Source: Idiomarina rhizosphaerae
Lineage (GTDB): Bacteria; Pseudomonadota; Gammaproteobacteria; Enterobacterales; Alteromonadaceae
Reading direction: 5' to 3'
Assembly (NCBI RefSeq): GCF_024159085.1
Contig: NZ_JAMZDE010000008.1
Coordinates: forward strand, 310,001-374,000
Length of the DNA: 64,000 bases
Part shown: in pieces, positions 44,014-52,190 of the stretch
How the letters are laid out: every line of letters starts with the position of its first letter
Position numbering within the stretch: the first letter of the stretch is position 1
The notes under the pieces: model-generated
Database searches by the model: none
The model's input: only the letters and a program-made list of their open reading frames with translations
What the model was told of the DNA's origin: nothing
Program-made: the position numbers and the translations under genes

Positions 44014-45009
44014 ATGGCAGCCTTTGGCACCGTATTTATGCCACAAATGACGATGGCAACTTTCGAGAATTCAGACTGGAGTAAACCTGAATTAGTCTCT
44101 TCTGACGCAATACAGTTACACCCCGGAGCTCATGTTCTGCATTACGCCAGCACCTGTTTTGAAGGATTAAAGGCGTTTCGTCATGAAGATGGCACTATCA
44201 ATCTATTTCGTATGAACCGCAACATTGAGCGCATGCAGCAAAGCAGCCGCTTGCTTTCATTACCGGCATTTAATGCCAGTTTGCTGCAAAAAATGATTAC
44301 AGATGTCGTGAACCACTTCAGCGACGAAGTTCCGAAACCACCGGGTTCAATGTATATACGCCCTACTCACATTGGTACCGAAGCGGCGATTGGCAAAGCC
44401 GCCTCACCAACCAGTTCATCAATGCTTTATGTATTGTTATCGCCTGTCGGTGATTACTTTTCCGGTGGTGATAAAACCCTACGCTTGTTGTTGGAGGAAG
44501 ACGGTTCACGTTGCGCAGCTCACATGGGTATGGTTAAAAGCGGCGGCAACTACGCCAGTGCATTACAACCTATTCTTCAGGCACGGGAATCCGTAAATGC
44601 GGATCAAGTGCTGTTCTGCCCTAATGGCGATGTTCAGGAAACGGGGGCCGCTAACTTCTTGCTTATTGACGGCAATGAAATTATCACCAAAGCACTGGAC
44701 ACCAGCTTCCTGCATGGCGTAACCCGAGACTCTATTCTCACCATTGCGCGCGATATGGGCATGACAGTATCGGAACGAGAGCTTAGCGTAGACGAACTAC
44801 TGGAGCGCGCCTCAAAACCTGATAGCGAAGCTGCTTTATCTGGCACGGCCGCGGTACTTGCGCCGGTTGGTACTTTGATTCATAACGGAAAAGAATTTTC
44901 GGTCGGTAATGGAAAACCAGGCGCTACCACACTGAAATTACGTAAAGCACTGAACGATATTCAGTGGGGCAAAGCGGAAGATAAACACGGTTGGCTAACT
45001 AAAATCTAA
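44014..45009 (+). CDS. ilvE: Branched-chain amino acid aminotransferase
   Basis: A 331-residue class IV PLP enzyme that transaminates Ile, Leu and Val with 2-oxoglutarate. The pyridoxal lysine is in GMVKSGGNYASALQP, and QETGAANFLLIDGNEI with the C-terminal SGTAAVLAPVGTL are typical of the type-II BCAT (331-340 residues). Its start MAAFGTVFMPQM fits this type. The gene stands alone after a probable -10 (TATATT, 43972-43977) and meets the ABM gene at its 3' end with a 4-bp overlap. Confidence 0.93.
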   Translation: MAAFGTVFMPQMTMATFENSDWSKPELVSSDAIQLHPGAHVLHYASTCFEGLKAFRHEDGTINLFRMNRNIERMQQSSRLLSLPAFNASLLQKMITDVVNHFSDEVPKPPGSMYIRPTHIGTEAAIGKAASPTSSSMLYVLLSPVGDYFSGGDKTLRLLLEEDGSRCAAHMGMVKSGGNYASALQPILQARESVNADQVLFCPNGDVQETGAANFLLIDGNEIITKALDTSFLHGVTRDSILTIARDMGMTVSERELSVDELLERASKPDSEAALSGTAAVLAPVGTLIHNGKEFSVGNGKPGATTLKLRKALNDIQWGKAEDKHGWLTKI

Positions 45010-45320
45010 TCTTTAGGCGGCAATACCACCCATTCAGGGTCTTCGAATTCGCCTAAAGGTGTTATTTCACAAAATGGGGCAGCACTGCGAATAATATTGG
45101 CCACTTCGGAGTTATGTTGCCCTTCCATAGCGTCACGGTTTTCCTTGCTATCCCACGACGCTATGGCTATTAACGTTTTGTCATCACCGATTTTGCGGTG
45201 TAACTCCGTACCTCTGGCTCCTGGCGCTCGCTGAATAATTTCACTGGCTTTGACCCAGGCTTCCGCATATTCCTCCGCCGTATGACCTTCTTTGATACGA
45301 ACTTGAAAAATATACTTCAT
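45006..45320 (-). CDS. Antibiotic biosynthesis monooxygenase-like (ABM) protein
   Basis: A 104-residue protein with a ferredoxin-like fold pattern (MKYIFQVRIKEGHTAEEYAEAWV, APGARGTELHRK, LIAIASWDSKENRDAM). ABM proteins are small dimeric barrels that oxidise aromatic substrates or simply bind them; many have no known substrate. It starts 16 bp after the DUF3149 micro-protein, so the pair is probably one transcript behind an FNR-like site. Confidence 0.8.
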   Translation of the reverse strand: MKYIFQVRIKEGHTAEEYAEAWVKASEIIQRAPGARGTELHRKIGDDKTLIAIASWDSKENRDAMEGQHNSEVANIIRSAAPFCEITPLGEFEDPEWVVLPPKD

Positions 45321-45336
45321 AAGTTTACCTATAGCG

Positions 45337-45477
45337 TTATTTACGTTTCTTTTCTGATTTAACCATTTTTAAGTAAAAGAAAATAGCGTAAAAAACACAC
45401 ATTCCAATAACAATAGCTAAACCTGTAAAAGAAAAAAAGATGACCGGATCTTTAAAAAACTCTTGCCATAAACTCAT
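45337..45477 (-). CDS. DUF3149-like small membrane protein (46 residues)
   Basis: The reverse strand encodes 46 residues: MSLWQEFFKDPVIFFSFTGL, a single hydrophobic helix, and a basic tail KSEKKRK. This matches DUF3149, a family of about 45-residue membrane proteins of unknown role. AGGGGAATAACC upstream is a good ribosome site. It lies before the ABM gene and behind a perfect FNR-like box. It is too short for most gene finders and is easily missed. Confidence 0.75.
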   Translation of the reverse strand: MSLWQEFFKDPVIFFSFTGLAIVIGMCVFYAIFFYLKMVKSEKKRK

Positions 45478-45507
45478 GGTTATTCCCCTGTTTGAATTCT
45501 TGATTTC

Positions 45508-45513
45508 AGTTTA
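45508..45513 (-). promoter_or_regulatory. Candidate -10 element of the FNR-dependent DUF3149 promoter
   Basis: TAAACT matches four of six bases of TATAAT and lies at the right distance from the FNR-like box for a class II activated promoter (box centred 41-42 bases before a start near 45501). The leader to the DUF3149 ATG would be about 24 bases. Confidence 0.4.
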
Positions 45514-45535
45514 TTCAAACTTGACAATGACCATA

Positions 45536-45549
45536 TTGATCCCAATCAA
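45536..45549. promoter_or_regulatory. FNR/EtrA-type box
   Basis: TTGATCCCAATCAA is the FNR consensus TTGAT-N4-ATCAA without a mismatch. It lies 59 bases before the DUF3149 start and 161 bases before the DUF883 operon. Spacing to a -10-like element suggests activation of the leftward DUF3149-ABM transcript in low oxygen, but a role for the rightward operon cannot be excluded. Confidence 0.75.
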
Positions 45550-45709
45550 TAACAAGAATAACACTGATTTTTTTAGGGCTTTTTAATTTATTCCCATCGA
45601 ATACCGGAAAATATCCATCTTTATAGTTTGTAAAGCAGTGTAAAAGATTTGCGTATATCCGAATTTACGTCTTTCCTTATAGGTACATTCAATAAAAACC
45701 GAGGGTATT

Positions 45710-45967
45710 ATGAGTAACAATCAAGCAAAAGCAGAAGACGCGGTAAACAAATCAGCAAATAAAGCTCACGACACCATCGATAAAGTGGCAGATGCAGCGA
45801 AACAGGCTTCTGACAATTTAGGAAAAAAAGGGCAAGATCTTAAAGCGACAGAAGAGAAATGGATGTCTACAGCAACTGACTACGTTAAAAACAACCCACT
45901 AAAATCTGTTGGGATAGCAGTTGCGAGTGGTTATTTACTGAGTAGGTTGTTCAGTGACCGCTCATAA
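45710..45967 (+). CDS. DUF883/ElaB-YqjD-like protein
   Basis: An 85-residue protein with a long alanine/lysine-rich amphipathic helix (NKAHDTIDKVADAAKQASDNLGKKGQD) and a C-terminal membrane segment (NPLKSVGIAVASGYLLSRLF), the DUF883 layout. E. coli relatives (ElaB, YqjD) bind ribosomes at the inner membrane in stationary phase. It starts the operon DUF883 - YqjE-like - 97-residue protein - (BON lipoprotein). The 4-base-plus overlap with the next gene (14 bp) suggests coupling. Confidence 0.85.
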   Translation: MSNNQAKAEDAVNKSANKAHDTIDKVADAAKQASDNLGKKGQDLKATEEKWMSTATDYVKNNPLKSVGIAVASGYLLSRLFSDRS

Positions 45968-46325
45968 GCAATCTGAAACGAACGAAACAGAAAGTTTGCT
46001 TGAGCAAGTTCAAGCGCTGGAGAGTGAAGTTCGTGGCGTTGTAAAAACACAACTCCAGCTCGCGGGTATGGAAACCCGACGAGCTGGTGAGAGCTTCGTC
46101 CGCATGGTCGCCTTGGGCGTCATTGCTGCTTGCTCAATTTTCACAGCCTGGGCAGTATTAGTAGCAGCTGCTGTGATAGTTATCGTGAATAGCAGTGTAT
46201 TATCGCTGACAACGGCACTTATTATTGTGGCTGCTGTTCATCTGGCCGCTGCCTTTTATATTGTAAGATATATAAAACGAAGAAGTCGCGATCTGCTTTT
46301 TGCAGAAACGGCCAGCAGTCTTTAG
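45954..46325 (+). CDS. Phage-holin-like/YqjE membrane protein
   Basis: A 123-residue protein with an N-terminal soluble helix and two membrane helices (MVALGVIAACSIFTAWAVLVAAAVIVIV; TALIIVAAVHLAAAFYIV) ending in basic residues, as in YqjE. In E. coli the neighbour order is yqjC-yqjD-yqjE-yqjK, the same as here (DUF883, this, a small unknown). It overlaps the DUF883 gene by 14 bp. Role unknown, probably envelope stress. Confidence 0.82.
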   Translation: MTAHKQSETNETESLLEQVQALESEVRGVVKTQLQLAGMETRRAGESFVRMVALGVIAACSIFTAWAVLVAAAVIVIVNSSVLSLTTALIIVAAVHLAAAFYIVRYIKRRSRDLLFAETASSL

Positions 46326-46333
46326 GAGGGCTT

Positions 46334-46627
46334 ATGCCATCAAGCCTTGATTATCAAATAGAGCAAGCCAAACAAGACCTTAAGCTTCATAAGTTGGCTG
46401 TAAAGGTTCGCTCTAAAAGCGTGGTTTCGACGACTTGTGACAGACTCGCGTCCCCAGCGGTTCTTGGTTTTGCCGTAGGCACAGGTTTTTTTATCGGAAA
46501 AATGTCGGACAGACCTAAAAAAGTTAAGGCTCCCGGCGAGAAAAAATCCCCCACAAATGTAGTGATAAAAATACTAAGGGTTTTCGCTGGTGTACAAAGC
46601 GCCAGCAGTTTTGCAAAACATCTGTAA
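46334..46627 (+). CDS. YqjK-position small protein of unknown function
   Basis: A 97-residue protein with an N-terminal helix (DYQIEQAKQDLKLHKLAVKV) and one possible membrane segment (SPAVLGFAVGTGFFIGKM) followed by a basic C-terminal part. It occupies the place of yqjK in the E. coli cluster but I cannot confirm homology. It starts eight bases after the YqjE-like stop, with AGGAGGG as ribosome site. It is probably the last of the coupled trio. Confidence 0.65.
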   Translation: MPSSLDYQIEQAKQDLKLHKLAVKVRSKSVVSTTCDRLASPAVLGFAVGTGFFIGKMSDRPKKVKAPGEKKSPTNVVIKILRVFAGVQSASSFAKHL

Positions 46628-46700
46628 AGGTGACCGTAAACTTTCACAGATAACGCTATAGTGATTGTGGTAATGATTTTTCAATAACAGGAGGTTACCC

Positions 46701-47141
46701 ATGAAGAACTTTAAAATGGCACTACCAGCAAGTTTAATCGCAATTTCAATGCTGACTCTTTCGGGCTGCAGTGAAGCTGAAACCGAAAAAGCGGAATCAA
46801 AAGCTGAAAATACTATGCAGGAAGCTGAAAATAAAGCTGAAAACGCGATGCAAGAAACCGAAGAAAAAGCTCAGGAAGCAAAAAGCTACACTGAGCAAAA
46901 AGCTGAAGACGCTGGTGAATATGTTGATGATGCTGTCATCACCACTAAAGTCAAAGCTGTTATCTTCGAAGACGATAACCTGAGCAGCATGGATATCAAT
47001 GTAGAAACGAGCAACGGAATTGTTCAATTATCAGGTTTTGTTGAGAACGAGGCTGATATCGATACTGCAGAGAATCTAGCGGCTACCGTAAAAGGTGTTA
47101 AAGACATCGAAAACGATATTCAGGTTCGCGAAGAAAATTAA
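46701..47141 (+). CDS. BON-domain outer-membrane lipoprotein
   Basis: A 146-residue lipoprotein (lipobox LSGC, Cys23). An acidic/alanine-rich coiled segment (KAENTMQEAENKAENAMQE, about 28-70) is followed by one BON domain (DDAVITTKVKAVIFEDDNLSSMDINV... IDTAENLAATVKGVKDIENDI). BON domains, as in OsmY and DolP, bind membranes or other envelope parts under stress. The repeated AENxMQE heptads suggest a coiled coil. It follows the DUF883 trio after 73 bp with its own AGGAGGT ribosome site, and ends at a terminator. Confidence 0.9.
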   Translation: MKNFKMALPASLIAISMLTLSGCSEAETEKAESKAENTMQEAENKAENAMQETEEKAQEAKSYTEQKAEDAGEYVDDAVITTKVKAVIFEDDNLSSMDINVETSNGIVQLSGFVENEADIDTAENLAATVKGVKDIENDIQVREEN

Positions 47142-47164
47142 TCATATTTTTTAAATACTCCCTG

Positions 47165-47194
47165 AAAAAAAGCGGCTTGTCAGCCGCTTTTTTT
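47165..47194 (+). terminator. Rho-independent terminator after the BON gene
   Basis: The stem AGCGGCT (47171-47177) pairs with AGCCGCT (47182-47188) around TGTC, with As before and seven Ts after. It should end the envelope-stress operon. Confidence 0.88.
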
Positions 47195-47266
47195 ATATCC
47201 TCAAAACTAGAACATAAAGTAAATTACTGATAACTTTACGACATAACAAAAATAAGAATCTAAACT

Positions 47267-47809
47267 ATGTCAAAAGATGCATTTAGCAATCACCCCATAA
47301 CACCTGAAGAGCTTCCGCAGGTAAACTCTCAGTCCTTTACACCTCTAAGTAACACCTATATTAAGGTCAACCTAATGTGTCGCTTAGTTTTTTGGTTGAT
47401 GGTGGTGAGTGCCTTATTAATTATTTATTGGCAGCCTTGGATTACTCTTCATAAGCTGCTCGAACTTTATTTGCCTCAGGTACAATTAGCTGCCGGAGGA
47501 TTTGGCTTATTAAGTTCGGTTTATGGCATTTTAGCTGACAAAAATAAAGGGTACGCCATAAGAGAGCACGATTTTAGCTATCGTAGTGGTGTCATATTCC
47601 AGTCAGTAGTCAGCCAGCCTATTTTACGTATTCAGCATGTTGAATTAAAACATGGCCCCATTGACCGCCACTTTGGACTGGCTAGTTTGGAGATTTTTAG
47701 CGCCGGCGGTGCCATGCATACTTTCGCAATACCGGGTTTACCAGAAGAGAAAGCTCGCGAAATCCGTTCCTACGTACTAACTCATAGCGATATCGCGGCA
47801 AATGACTAG
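47267..47809 (+). CDS. PH-domain membrane protein, YdbS-like
   Basis: A 180-residue protein with two membrane helices (CRLVFWLMVVSALLIIYW; LAAGGFGLLSSVYGILA) followed by a bacterial PH domain (YAIREHDFSYRSGVIFQSVVSQPILRIQHVELKHGPIDRHFGLASLEIFSAGG). It matches YdbS. It overlaps the next gene, a YdbT-like protein, by 8 bp. YdbS/YdbT pairs are membrane proteins of unknown role, some linked to resistance to antimicrobial peptides in Bacillus. Confidence 0.88.
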   Translation: MSKDAFSNHPITPEELPQVNSQSFTPLSNTYIKVNLMCRLVFWLMVVSALLIIYWQPWITLHKLLELYLPQVQLAAGGFGLLSSVYGILADKNKGYAIREHDFSYRSGVIFQSVVSQPILRIQHVELKHGPIDRHFGLASLEIFSAGGAMHTFAIPGLPEEKAREIRSYVLTHSDIAAND

Positions 47810-49310
47810 TTACCAGAATCAATGGCTAAAGCTATCACCTGTAGCGATTGTTTATTTCGCTGTTCAGTTTATCAAAACCATTGGTAACAACTTATTTTAT
47901 TTACTGCCGGCTATTTTTGTTGGCTACAACCAGTTTTCTGAAAATGCCTTGATAATAATATCGGGACTTGGCGCTCTTTTAGTATTTGTTGCCATCTCCG
48001 CTTTGCTCAAATTCTATTTCTATCAATACCGGTTGAGCGAAGGTAGAGTTCAAATTCATTCCGGAGTGTTCCAGAAAACACATATCGACCTTCCCTTCGA
48101 GCGAATACAGAATGTCCGTTTTGAACAACCCATTTTTTACCGTCCGACGAATCATGTCTGCATGCTTCTCGACACCGCCGGTTCCAATAAACTCGAAGCA
48201 AAAATTATCGCTTTACCCAAAAACATAGCCGAGTCTCTAAAACAAGAAATACTTGCTTATAAAACTGAAAATACTCATGAAGCAAATGACCAGGAACCGC
48301 AAACTAACGAGGAGCAGCTTCTAAATTCACGTTCTATGCGTGATTTAGTAATTCATGGCCTGGCCAGTAATCGTATCTGGATTGTTTTGGGGGCATTAGC
48401 TCCTTTCTTTAACTCGCTTTCAGAGAAGTTTGTTAAAGGCATAGAAAGCTTTGGGGTGGATGTTGATGCGCTCATGGCCTCTTCACAATACGCGTTCTGG
48501 CAGTACGTATTATTTTTCTTTTCTATCGCCTTTGTTGTTATTGCCTTAATGGCACTAATTTCTATCCTGGGCTCTGTAATTACATTCTACGACTTTAAGT
48601 TAACTCGTAGCGACGATCGTTATATCCGCCGCAACGGCCTTTTTACCCGTCACGAAGTTGTTATGAAACTGTCGCGGCTACAAATGATTGCTTTACAGCA
48701 AAACTGGCTTGATCGTGCACTGCAGAGAGTTAACTTAAAATTCGAACAACTCAACGCCAACCTTGAGCGCCAGTCGGCAGGAACTTCAGGTGGAAAAATT
48801 ATTGTGCCATCGGTTACTCTCGAAGAGGCTCATAACTTAGCGACGGAAACCTGGCCTAATAATCAATTAAGCAGCATAAACTATAATCCGGTCAGCAAGC
48901 GACTCGCTATTAGAAACACGCTCATCGCCTTTTGGCTGTTTGTTCCTCTTGCCGCCGTGCTTACTTATTTTGAAAAAACGGAGCTGGCGACAGCTTCAAT
49001 TGCTGCTTTTATTCTGTCTACCGCCTTTATCATTTTAAGCTGGAAACGCCGCGGCTATGCAATTGACGATAACTTCATTTATCTCAGAAAAGGCCTTATT
49101 GGAGTGAGTTATCGCTGCTTCCCTATTCATAAAGTTCAGCAGACAACGTTCTCGCAAAGCTGGTTTATGCGCCGCTTTCAGTTATGTTCCGTAAAGTTTG
49201 TCCTGGCTTCTGGTGGTCAGACTCTGCCTTTTATTAATGCTAGAATCGGTGAAGAACTCATAGACTCCTGCCTTTATCAGGTGGAAGCATTGAAAAAATC
49301 CTGGATGTAA
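47802..49310 (+). CDS. Multi-PH-domain membrane protein, YdbT-like
   Basis: A 502-residue membrane protein with three PH-like segments, each preceded by membrane helices: YQYRLSEGRVQIHSGVFQKTHIDLPFERIQNVRFEQP, then LTRSDDRYIRRNGLFTRHEVVMKLSRLQMIALQQNW, then GYAIDDNFIYLRKGLIGVSYRCFPIHKVQQTTFSQSW. This repetition is typical of YdbT. It overlaps the YdbS-like gene by 8 bp and is followed by a DUF938 gene one base later. Function unknown; probably works with its partner in the inner membrane. Confidence 0.9.
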   Translation: MTSYQNQWLKLSPVAIVYFAVQFIKTIGNNLFYLLPAIFVGYNQFSENALIIISGLGALLVFVAISALLKFYFYQYRLSEGRVQIHSGVFQKTHIDLPFERIQNVRFEQPIFYRPTNHVCMLLDTAGSNKLEAKIIALPKNIAESLKQEILAYKTENTHEANDQEPQTNEEQLLNSRSMRDLVIHGLASNRIWIVLGALAPFFNSLSEKFVKGIESFGVDVDALMASSQYAFWQYVLFFFSIAFVVIALMALISILGSVITFYDFKLTRSDDRYIRRNGLFTRHEVVMKLSRLQMIALQQNWLDRALQRVNLKFEQLNANLERQSAGTSGGKIIVPSVTLEEAHNLATETWPNNQLSSINYNPVSKRLAIRNTLIAFWLFVPLAAVLTYFEKTELATASIAAFILSTAFIILSWKRRGYAIDDNFIYLRKGLIGVSYRCFPIHKVQQTTFSQSWFMRRFQLCSVKFVLASGGQTLPFINARIGEELIDSCLYQVEALKKSWM

Positions 49311-49311
49311 T

Positions 49312-49899
49312 ATGGAATTACCTTTCTCGCAAGCCTGTGAAAACAACAAAGACCCAATACTCGAGGTTCTTAAAACGGCGTTTTCAGACTGCACTCGAGT
49401 TTTAGAAGTAGGCAGTGGCACCGGTCAACATGCCGTATACTTTGCCAGCCAACTCCCTAATATTCACTGGCAAGCCAGTGATCAAAAAGAATATCTACCG
49501 GGAGTAACGGCCCGGATAAAACAAGAAGGTGTAACCAACCAGCCGTTACCGGTCGAATTTAATGTATTTAAAGGCGCTCCAGAGGGAGAATTCAACGCTC
49601 TTTTCACCGCAAATACCTGCCATATTATGCCCAAAGAAGGGGTTGAAAGGCTCTTCGAGCATTTGGGAGGCGATCTTAGTAGTGTGGAGCGTTTATGTAT
49701 TTACGGACCTTTTAACGACAACGGTCATTTTACCAGCGACAGTAATTGCCACTTTCATCAGTCGCTGCAATCGCGTAACAGCGACATGGGAATACGTGAT
49801 TGGCAATGGATTGCGGAGCTGGCCAATCAGCAAGGCTTTGAGCTGAAAAAGATGCACACTTTGCCAGCCAATAACCAGTTGCTGGAATTTCAACGTTAG
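49312..49899 (+). CDS. DUF938 SAM-dependent methyltransferase-like protein
   Basis: A 195-residue class I methyltransferase-like protein. VLEVGSGTGQHAVYFASQLP (about 36-55) is the SAM-binding glycine loop, and WQASDQKEYLPG follows as the acidic second motif. The remainder (MPKEGVERLFEHLGGDL) fits DUF938. Its substrate is unknown. It lies one base after the YdbT-like gene, so it may be cotranscribed with the PH pair, and it starts MELPFSQACENN, the DUF938 N-terminus. Confidence 0.87.
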   Translation: MELPFSQACENNKDPILEVLKTAFSDCTRVLEVGSGTGQHAVYFASQLPNIHWQASDQKEYLPGVTARIKQEGVTNQPLPVEFNVFKGAPEGEFNALFTANTCHIMPKEGVERLFEHLGGDLSSVERLCIYGPFNDNGHFTSDSNCHFHQSLQSRNSDMGIRDWQWIAELANQQGFELKKMHTLPANNQLLEFQR

Positions 49900-49923
49900 C
49901 CCTTTATCAATCAAGGGCTAACG
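49894..49923. terminator. Shared hairpin between DUF938 and the OmpA-like gene
   Basis: An 11-bp perfect stem CGTTAGCCCTT / AAGGGCTAACG closes an eight-base loop and includes the DUF938 stop codon. No long T-run follows on either strand, so it may be a weak terminator or stabilise 3' ends of both convergent transcripts. Confidence 0.55.
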
Positions 49924-49937
49924 AAGACGAAAACCCG

Positions 49938-50564
49938 TTATTGAGTATTAGGAACAATACGTAGTTCTACCCGACGGTTTAACTGACGCCCGCTTTCGGT
50001 ATCGTTATCAGCAACAGGCATACTTTCTCCATAGCCTTCGGTTGTGACCCTGCGTGAGTCCACGCCGTTACCTACTAAATTATTGCGTACGGCATTAGCA
50101 CGATTTAACGACAGTTGCTGATTGTATTCAGCGGAACCGGTGCTATCGGTGTGCCCTTCTATCAACATAGTGGTTTTTTCGTATTTTTTCAGTACTCGCG
50201 CAACATCATCCAGTACCGGATTGAAGCTTTGAGAAATATTCGCACTGCCGGTAGCAAATGTAATGTTACTGGGTAACTGCAAACGGAGATTATCTCCGTC
50301 GCGTATCACTTTCACGCCACTGTCAGCCAGTTCTTCCCGGAACTCTTCTTCCTGCTTGTCCATATATGAGCCAATAGCACCTCCGGCTAAGGCGCCAACT
50401 GCGGCTCCCCAGACATACCGGCTTTTATCATGATCCCCAGTGCCTTTACCGAGCAAAGCCCCTGTCACAGCACCTATAGACGCCCCTTTTTGGGTGTTGC
50501 TCATATTTTCACAACCGACAAGTACTAACGAAGAAAACATCATAGTCAAAACTAACTTTTTCAT
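49938..50564 (-). CDS. OmpA-family lipoprotein (YiaD-like)
   Basis: A 208-residue lipoprotein (lipobox VLVGC, Cys18). A glycine-zipper region (GASIGAVTGALLGKGTG, GAAVGALAGGAIGSYMD) is followed by an OmpA C-terminal domain with IEGHTDSTGSAEYNQQLSLNRANAVRNNL and the arginine-rich ending GRQLNRRVELRI, which bind peptidoglycan. YiaD-like proteins link the outer membrane to the cell wall. It is convergent with DUF938. GAG precedes the ATG in a short promoter gap shared with the sirtuin gene. Confidence 0.92.
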   Translation of the reverse strand: MKKLVLTMMFSSLVLVGCENMSNTQKGASIGAVTGALLGKGTGDHDKSRYVWGAAVGALAGGAIGSYMDKQEEEFREELADSGVKVIRDGDNLRLQLPSNITFATGSANISQSFNPVLDDVARVLKKYEKTTMLIEGHTDSTGSAEYNQQLSLNRANAVRNNLVGNGVDSRRVTTEGYGESMPVADNDTESGRQLNRRVELRIVPNTQ

Positions 50565-50722
50565 ACTCTAACTCCATCAAAACAATGAATGCCCTGAAAA
50601 CTAGCATGCTTTAGTATAGTCACAGATGAGATTTTCGGATTTTTTACGTGACTTATTTTCTCTTAATGCCCAGCAGTGATACCTTATAAAAAGTAGTAGC
50701 TGACATACGCGTTTCCATCAAT

Positions 50723-51538
50723 ATGACAATAACTGATCCTACCGAGGCTCGTAAGGCTCTAATGACGTTCTTACGGGACAATGCCCCCGTAACAGTCATT
50801 ACCGGAGCTGGCATAAGTACAGACTCAGGAATTCCGGACTATCGCGATAATAAAGGCAAATGGAAGCGCACACCTCCGGTTCAGCATCAGGATTACATGC
50901 GCAGCGAAGCGGTACGAAAAAGATACTGGGCGCGGAGCTTATTTGGCTGGCCGGTGCTTTATCACGCTAAGCCTAACTCAGCGCATTACGCGATCGCGGA
51001 ATTACAGCAGCAAGGTCTTATTGGCTGTATTATTACGCAGAATGTCGATGGCCTGCACCAAAAAGCCGGAGCGACACGCGTTATTAACCTGCACGGATAC
51101 GCCAACGACATGGTCTGCATGAACTGTAGGGAAATTACCCCACGGTTGGATATGCATGAGCGCAGTCTGAAATTGAACCCGGACTTTGCTGCTTTAGAGG
51201 CAACCGCCGCACCGGACGGTGATGCTGACCTTGAAGCCAACTTTGAATTATTCAAAGTTGCCGACTGCCAAAGCTGCGGTGGTATTCTAAAGCCCGATGT
51301 CGTGTACTTTGGTGACAATGTGCCTCGCCCGCGGGTTGAAGAAGCTCAAAAGGCGCTGGAAGACAGTAACGCCCTCCTCGCTATTGGCACCTCGCTTATG
51401 GTCTTTTCCGGCTATCGCTTTGCCCGCCAGGCTCATCAAAGCAATCAACCTGTTGCCCTGTTAACTCTGGGAAAAACACGAGCCGATGACCTCGCAACAT
51501 TAAAGCTAAACTGCTCTATCAAGGACGTACTAGCATGA
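50723..51538 (+). CDS. SIR2-family NAD-dependent protein deacylase
   Basis: A 271-residue sirtuin. It shows GAGISTDSGIPDYRD (NAD binding), QNVDGLHQKAG with the catalytic His in INLHGY, four zinc cysteines (CMNC, and CQSCGGILKPDVVYFGD), and a C-terminal GTSLMVFSGYRF. It probably deacylates lysines in proteins using NAD+. The IPDYRD sequence and length fit the class II-like bacterial sirtuins. It is followed by a hairpin and the convergent LemA gene. Confidence 0.92.
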   Translation: MTITDPTEARKALMTFLRDNAPVTVITGAGISTDSGIPDYRDNKGKWKRTPPVQHQDYMRSEAVRKRYWARSLFGWPVLYHAKPNSAHYAIAELQQQGLIGCIITQNVDGLHQKAGATRVINLHGYANDMVCMNCREITPRLDMHERSLKLNPDFAALEATAAPDGDADLEANFELFKVADCQSCGGILKPDVVYFGDNVPRPRVEEAQKALEDSNALLAIGTSLMVFSGYRFARQAHQSNQPVALLTLGKTRADDLATLKLNCSIKDVLA

Positions 51539-51569
51539 ACTGGAGGCAGTTATTCTTTCGAGCTTAAGC

Positions 51570-51591
51570 GCCCGTTATGCAATTAACGGGC
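51570..51591. terminator. Hairpin between sirtuin and lemA
   Basis: GCCCGTTA (51570-51577) pairs with TAACGGGC (51584-51591) around six bases; TTT follows on the forward strand. The T-run is short, so the strength is uncertain, but position between convergent genes fits a terminator. Confidence 0.6.
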
Positions 51592-51610
51592 TTTCGGGGG
51601 AGCAGAAGTA

Positions 51611-52180
51611 TTAAATATTCGGTTTATACTCAAAACCTTCTTCAGCCTGAGAGTCAGAGAAGGTTTTTATTTTCTCTTTATGGTTCAGCATGGCGTTAAC
51701 CAATGAATTTGGAAACACTTCAATACCGTTGTTAAAGTCTTCTACGTTCTGGTTAAAGATGCGAATTGCCGCACCAATGTTTTCCTGCTGGTCTGTAATT
51801 TCTCTCATCAATTTCTGATAAGTTTCTGAGGCTTTCAGTTCCGGGTAGTTCTCGACAGTAACGTTCAGGCTTTTAAGCAGCTCGCCAGTTCTGGCTTCCG
51901 CCTGCTCAAGCTTAGCCGTATCGACTTTACCACTATCCAGACCCTGCAGAGCGCTACGCAGTTCGGTCACTTTGGTCAAAGTGCCCTGTTCGAACTCTTT
52001 ATAATCTTTCACGACATCTTCTAAGTGCGGAATAATTTTATTTTTTTGACGCTCTTGTGTAATAACGTTAGCCCATGCTCTCTCGACAGCATTTGCGCGG
52101 CTAATAATGGCGTTATATATAGCAATAACGGCTATTACTAAAACAAGGGCTATGCCAATGGCTATCCATGTTCCTGTCAT
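51611..52180 (-). CDS. lemA: LemA-family protein
   Basis: A 189-residue protein with an N-terminal membrane helix (IAIGIALVLVIAVIAIYNAII) and a helical periplasmic/cytoplasmic domain typical of LemA (NAVERAWANVITQERQKNKIIPHLEDVVKDYKEFEQGTLTKVTELRSAL, then EVFPNSLVNAMLNHKEK). LemA is often next to other membrane proteins (DUF3137, HtpX); here a 347-residue membrane protein lies 10 bp upstream. Function unknown in bacteria, suspected envelope signalling. Confidence 0.93.
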   Translation of the reverse strand: MTGTWIAIGIALVLVIAVIAIYNAIISRANAVERAWANVITQERQKNKIIPHLEDVVKDYKEFEQGTLTKVTELRSALQGLDSGKVDTAKLEQAEARTGELLKSLNVTVENYPELKASETYQKLMREITDQQENIGAAIRIFNQNVEDFNNGIEVFPNSLVNAMLNHKEKIKTFSDSQAEEGFEYKPNI

Positions 52181-52190
52181 TGTTTTACTC

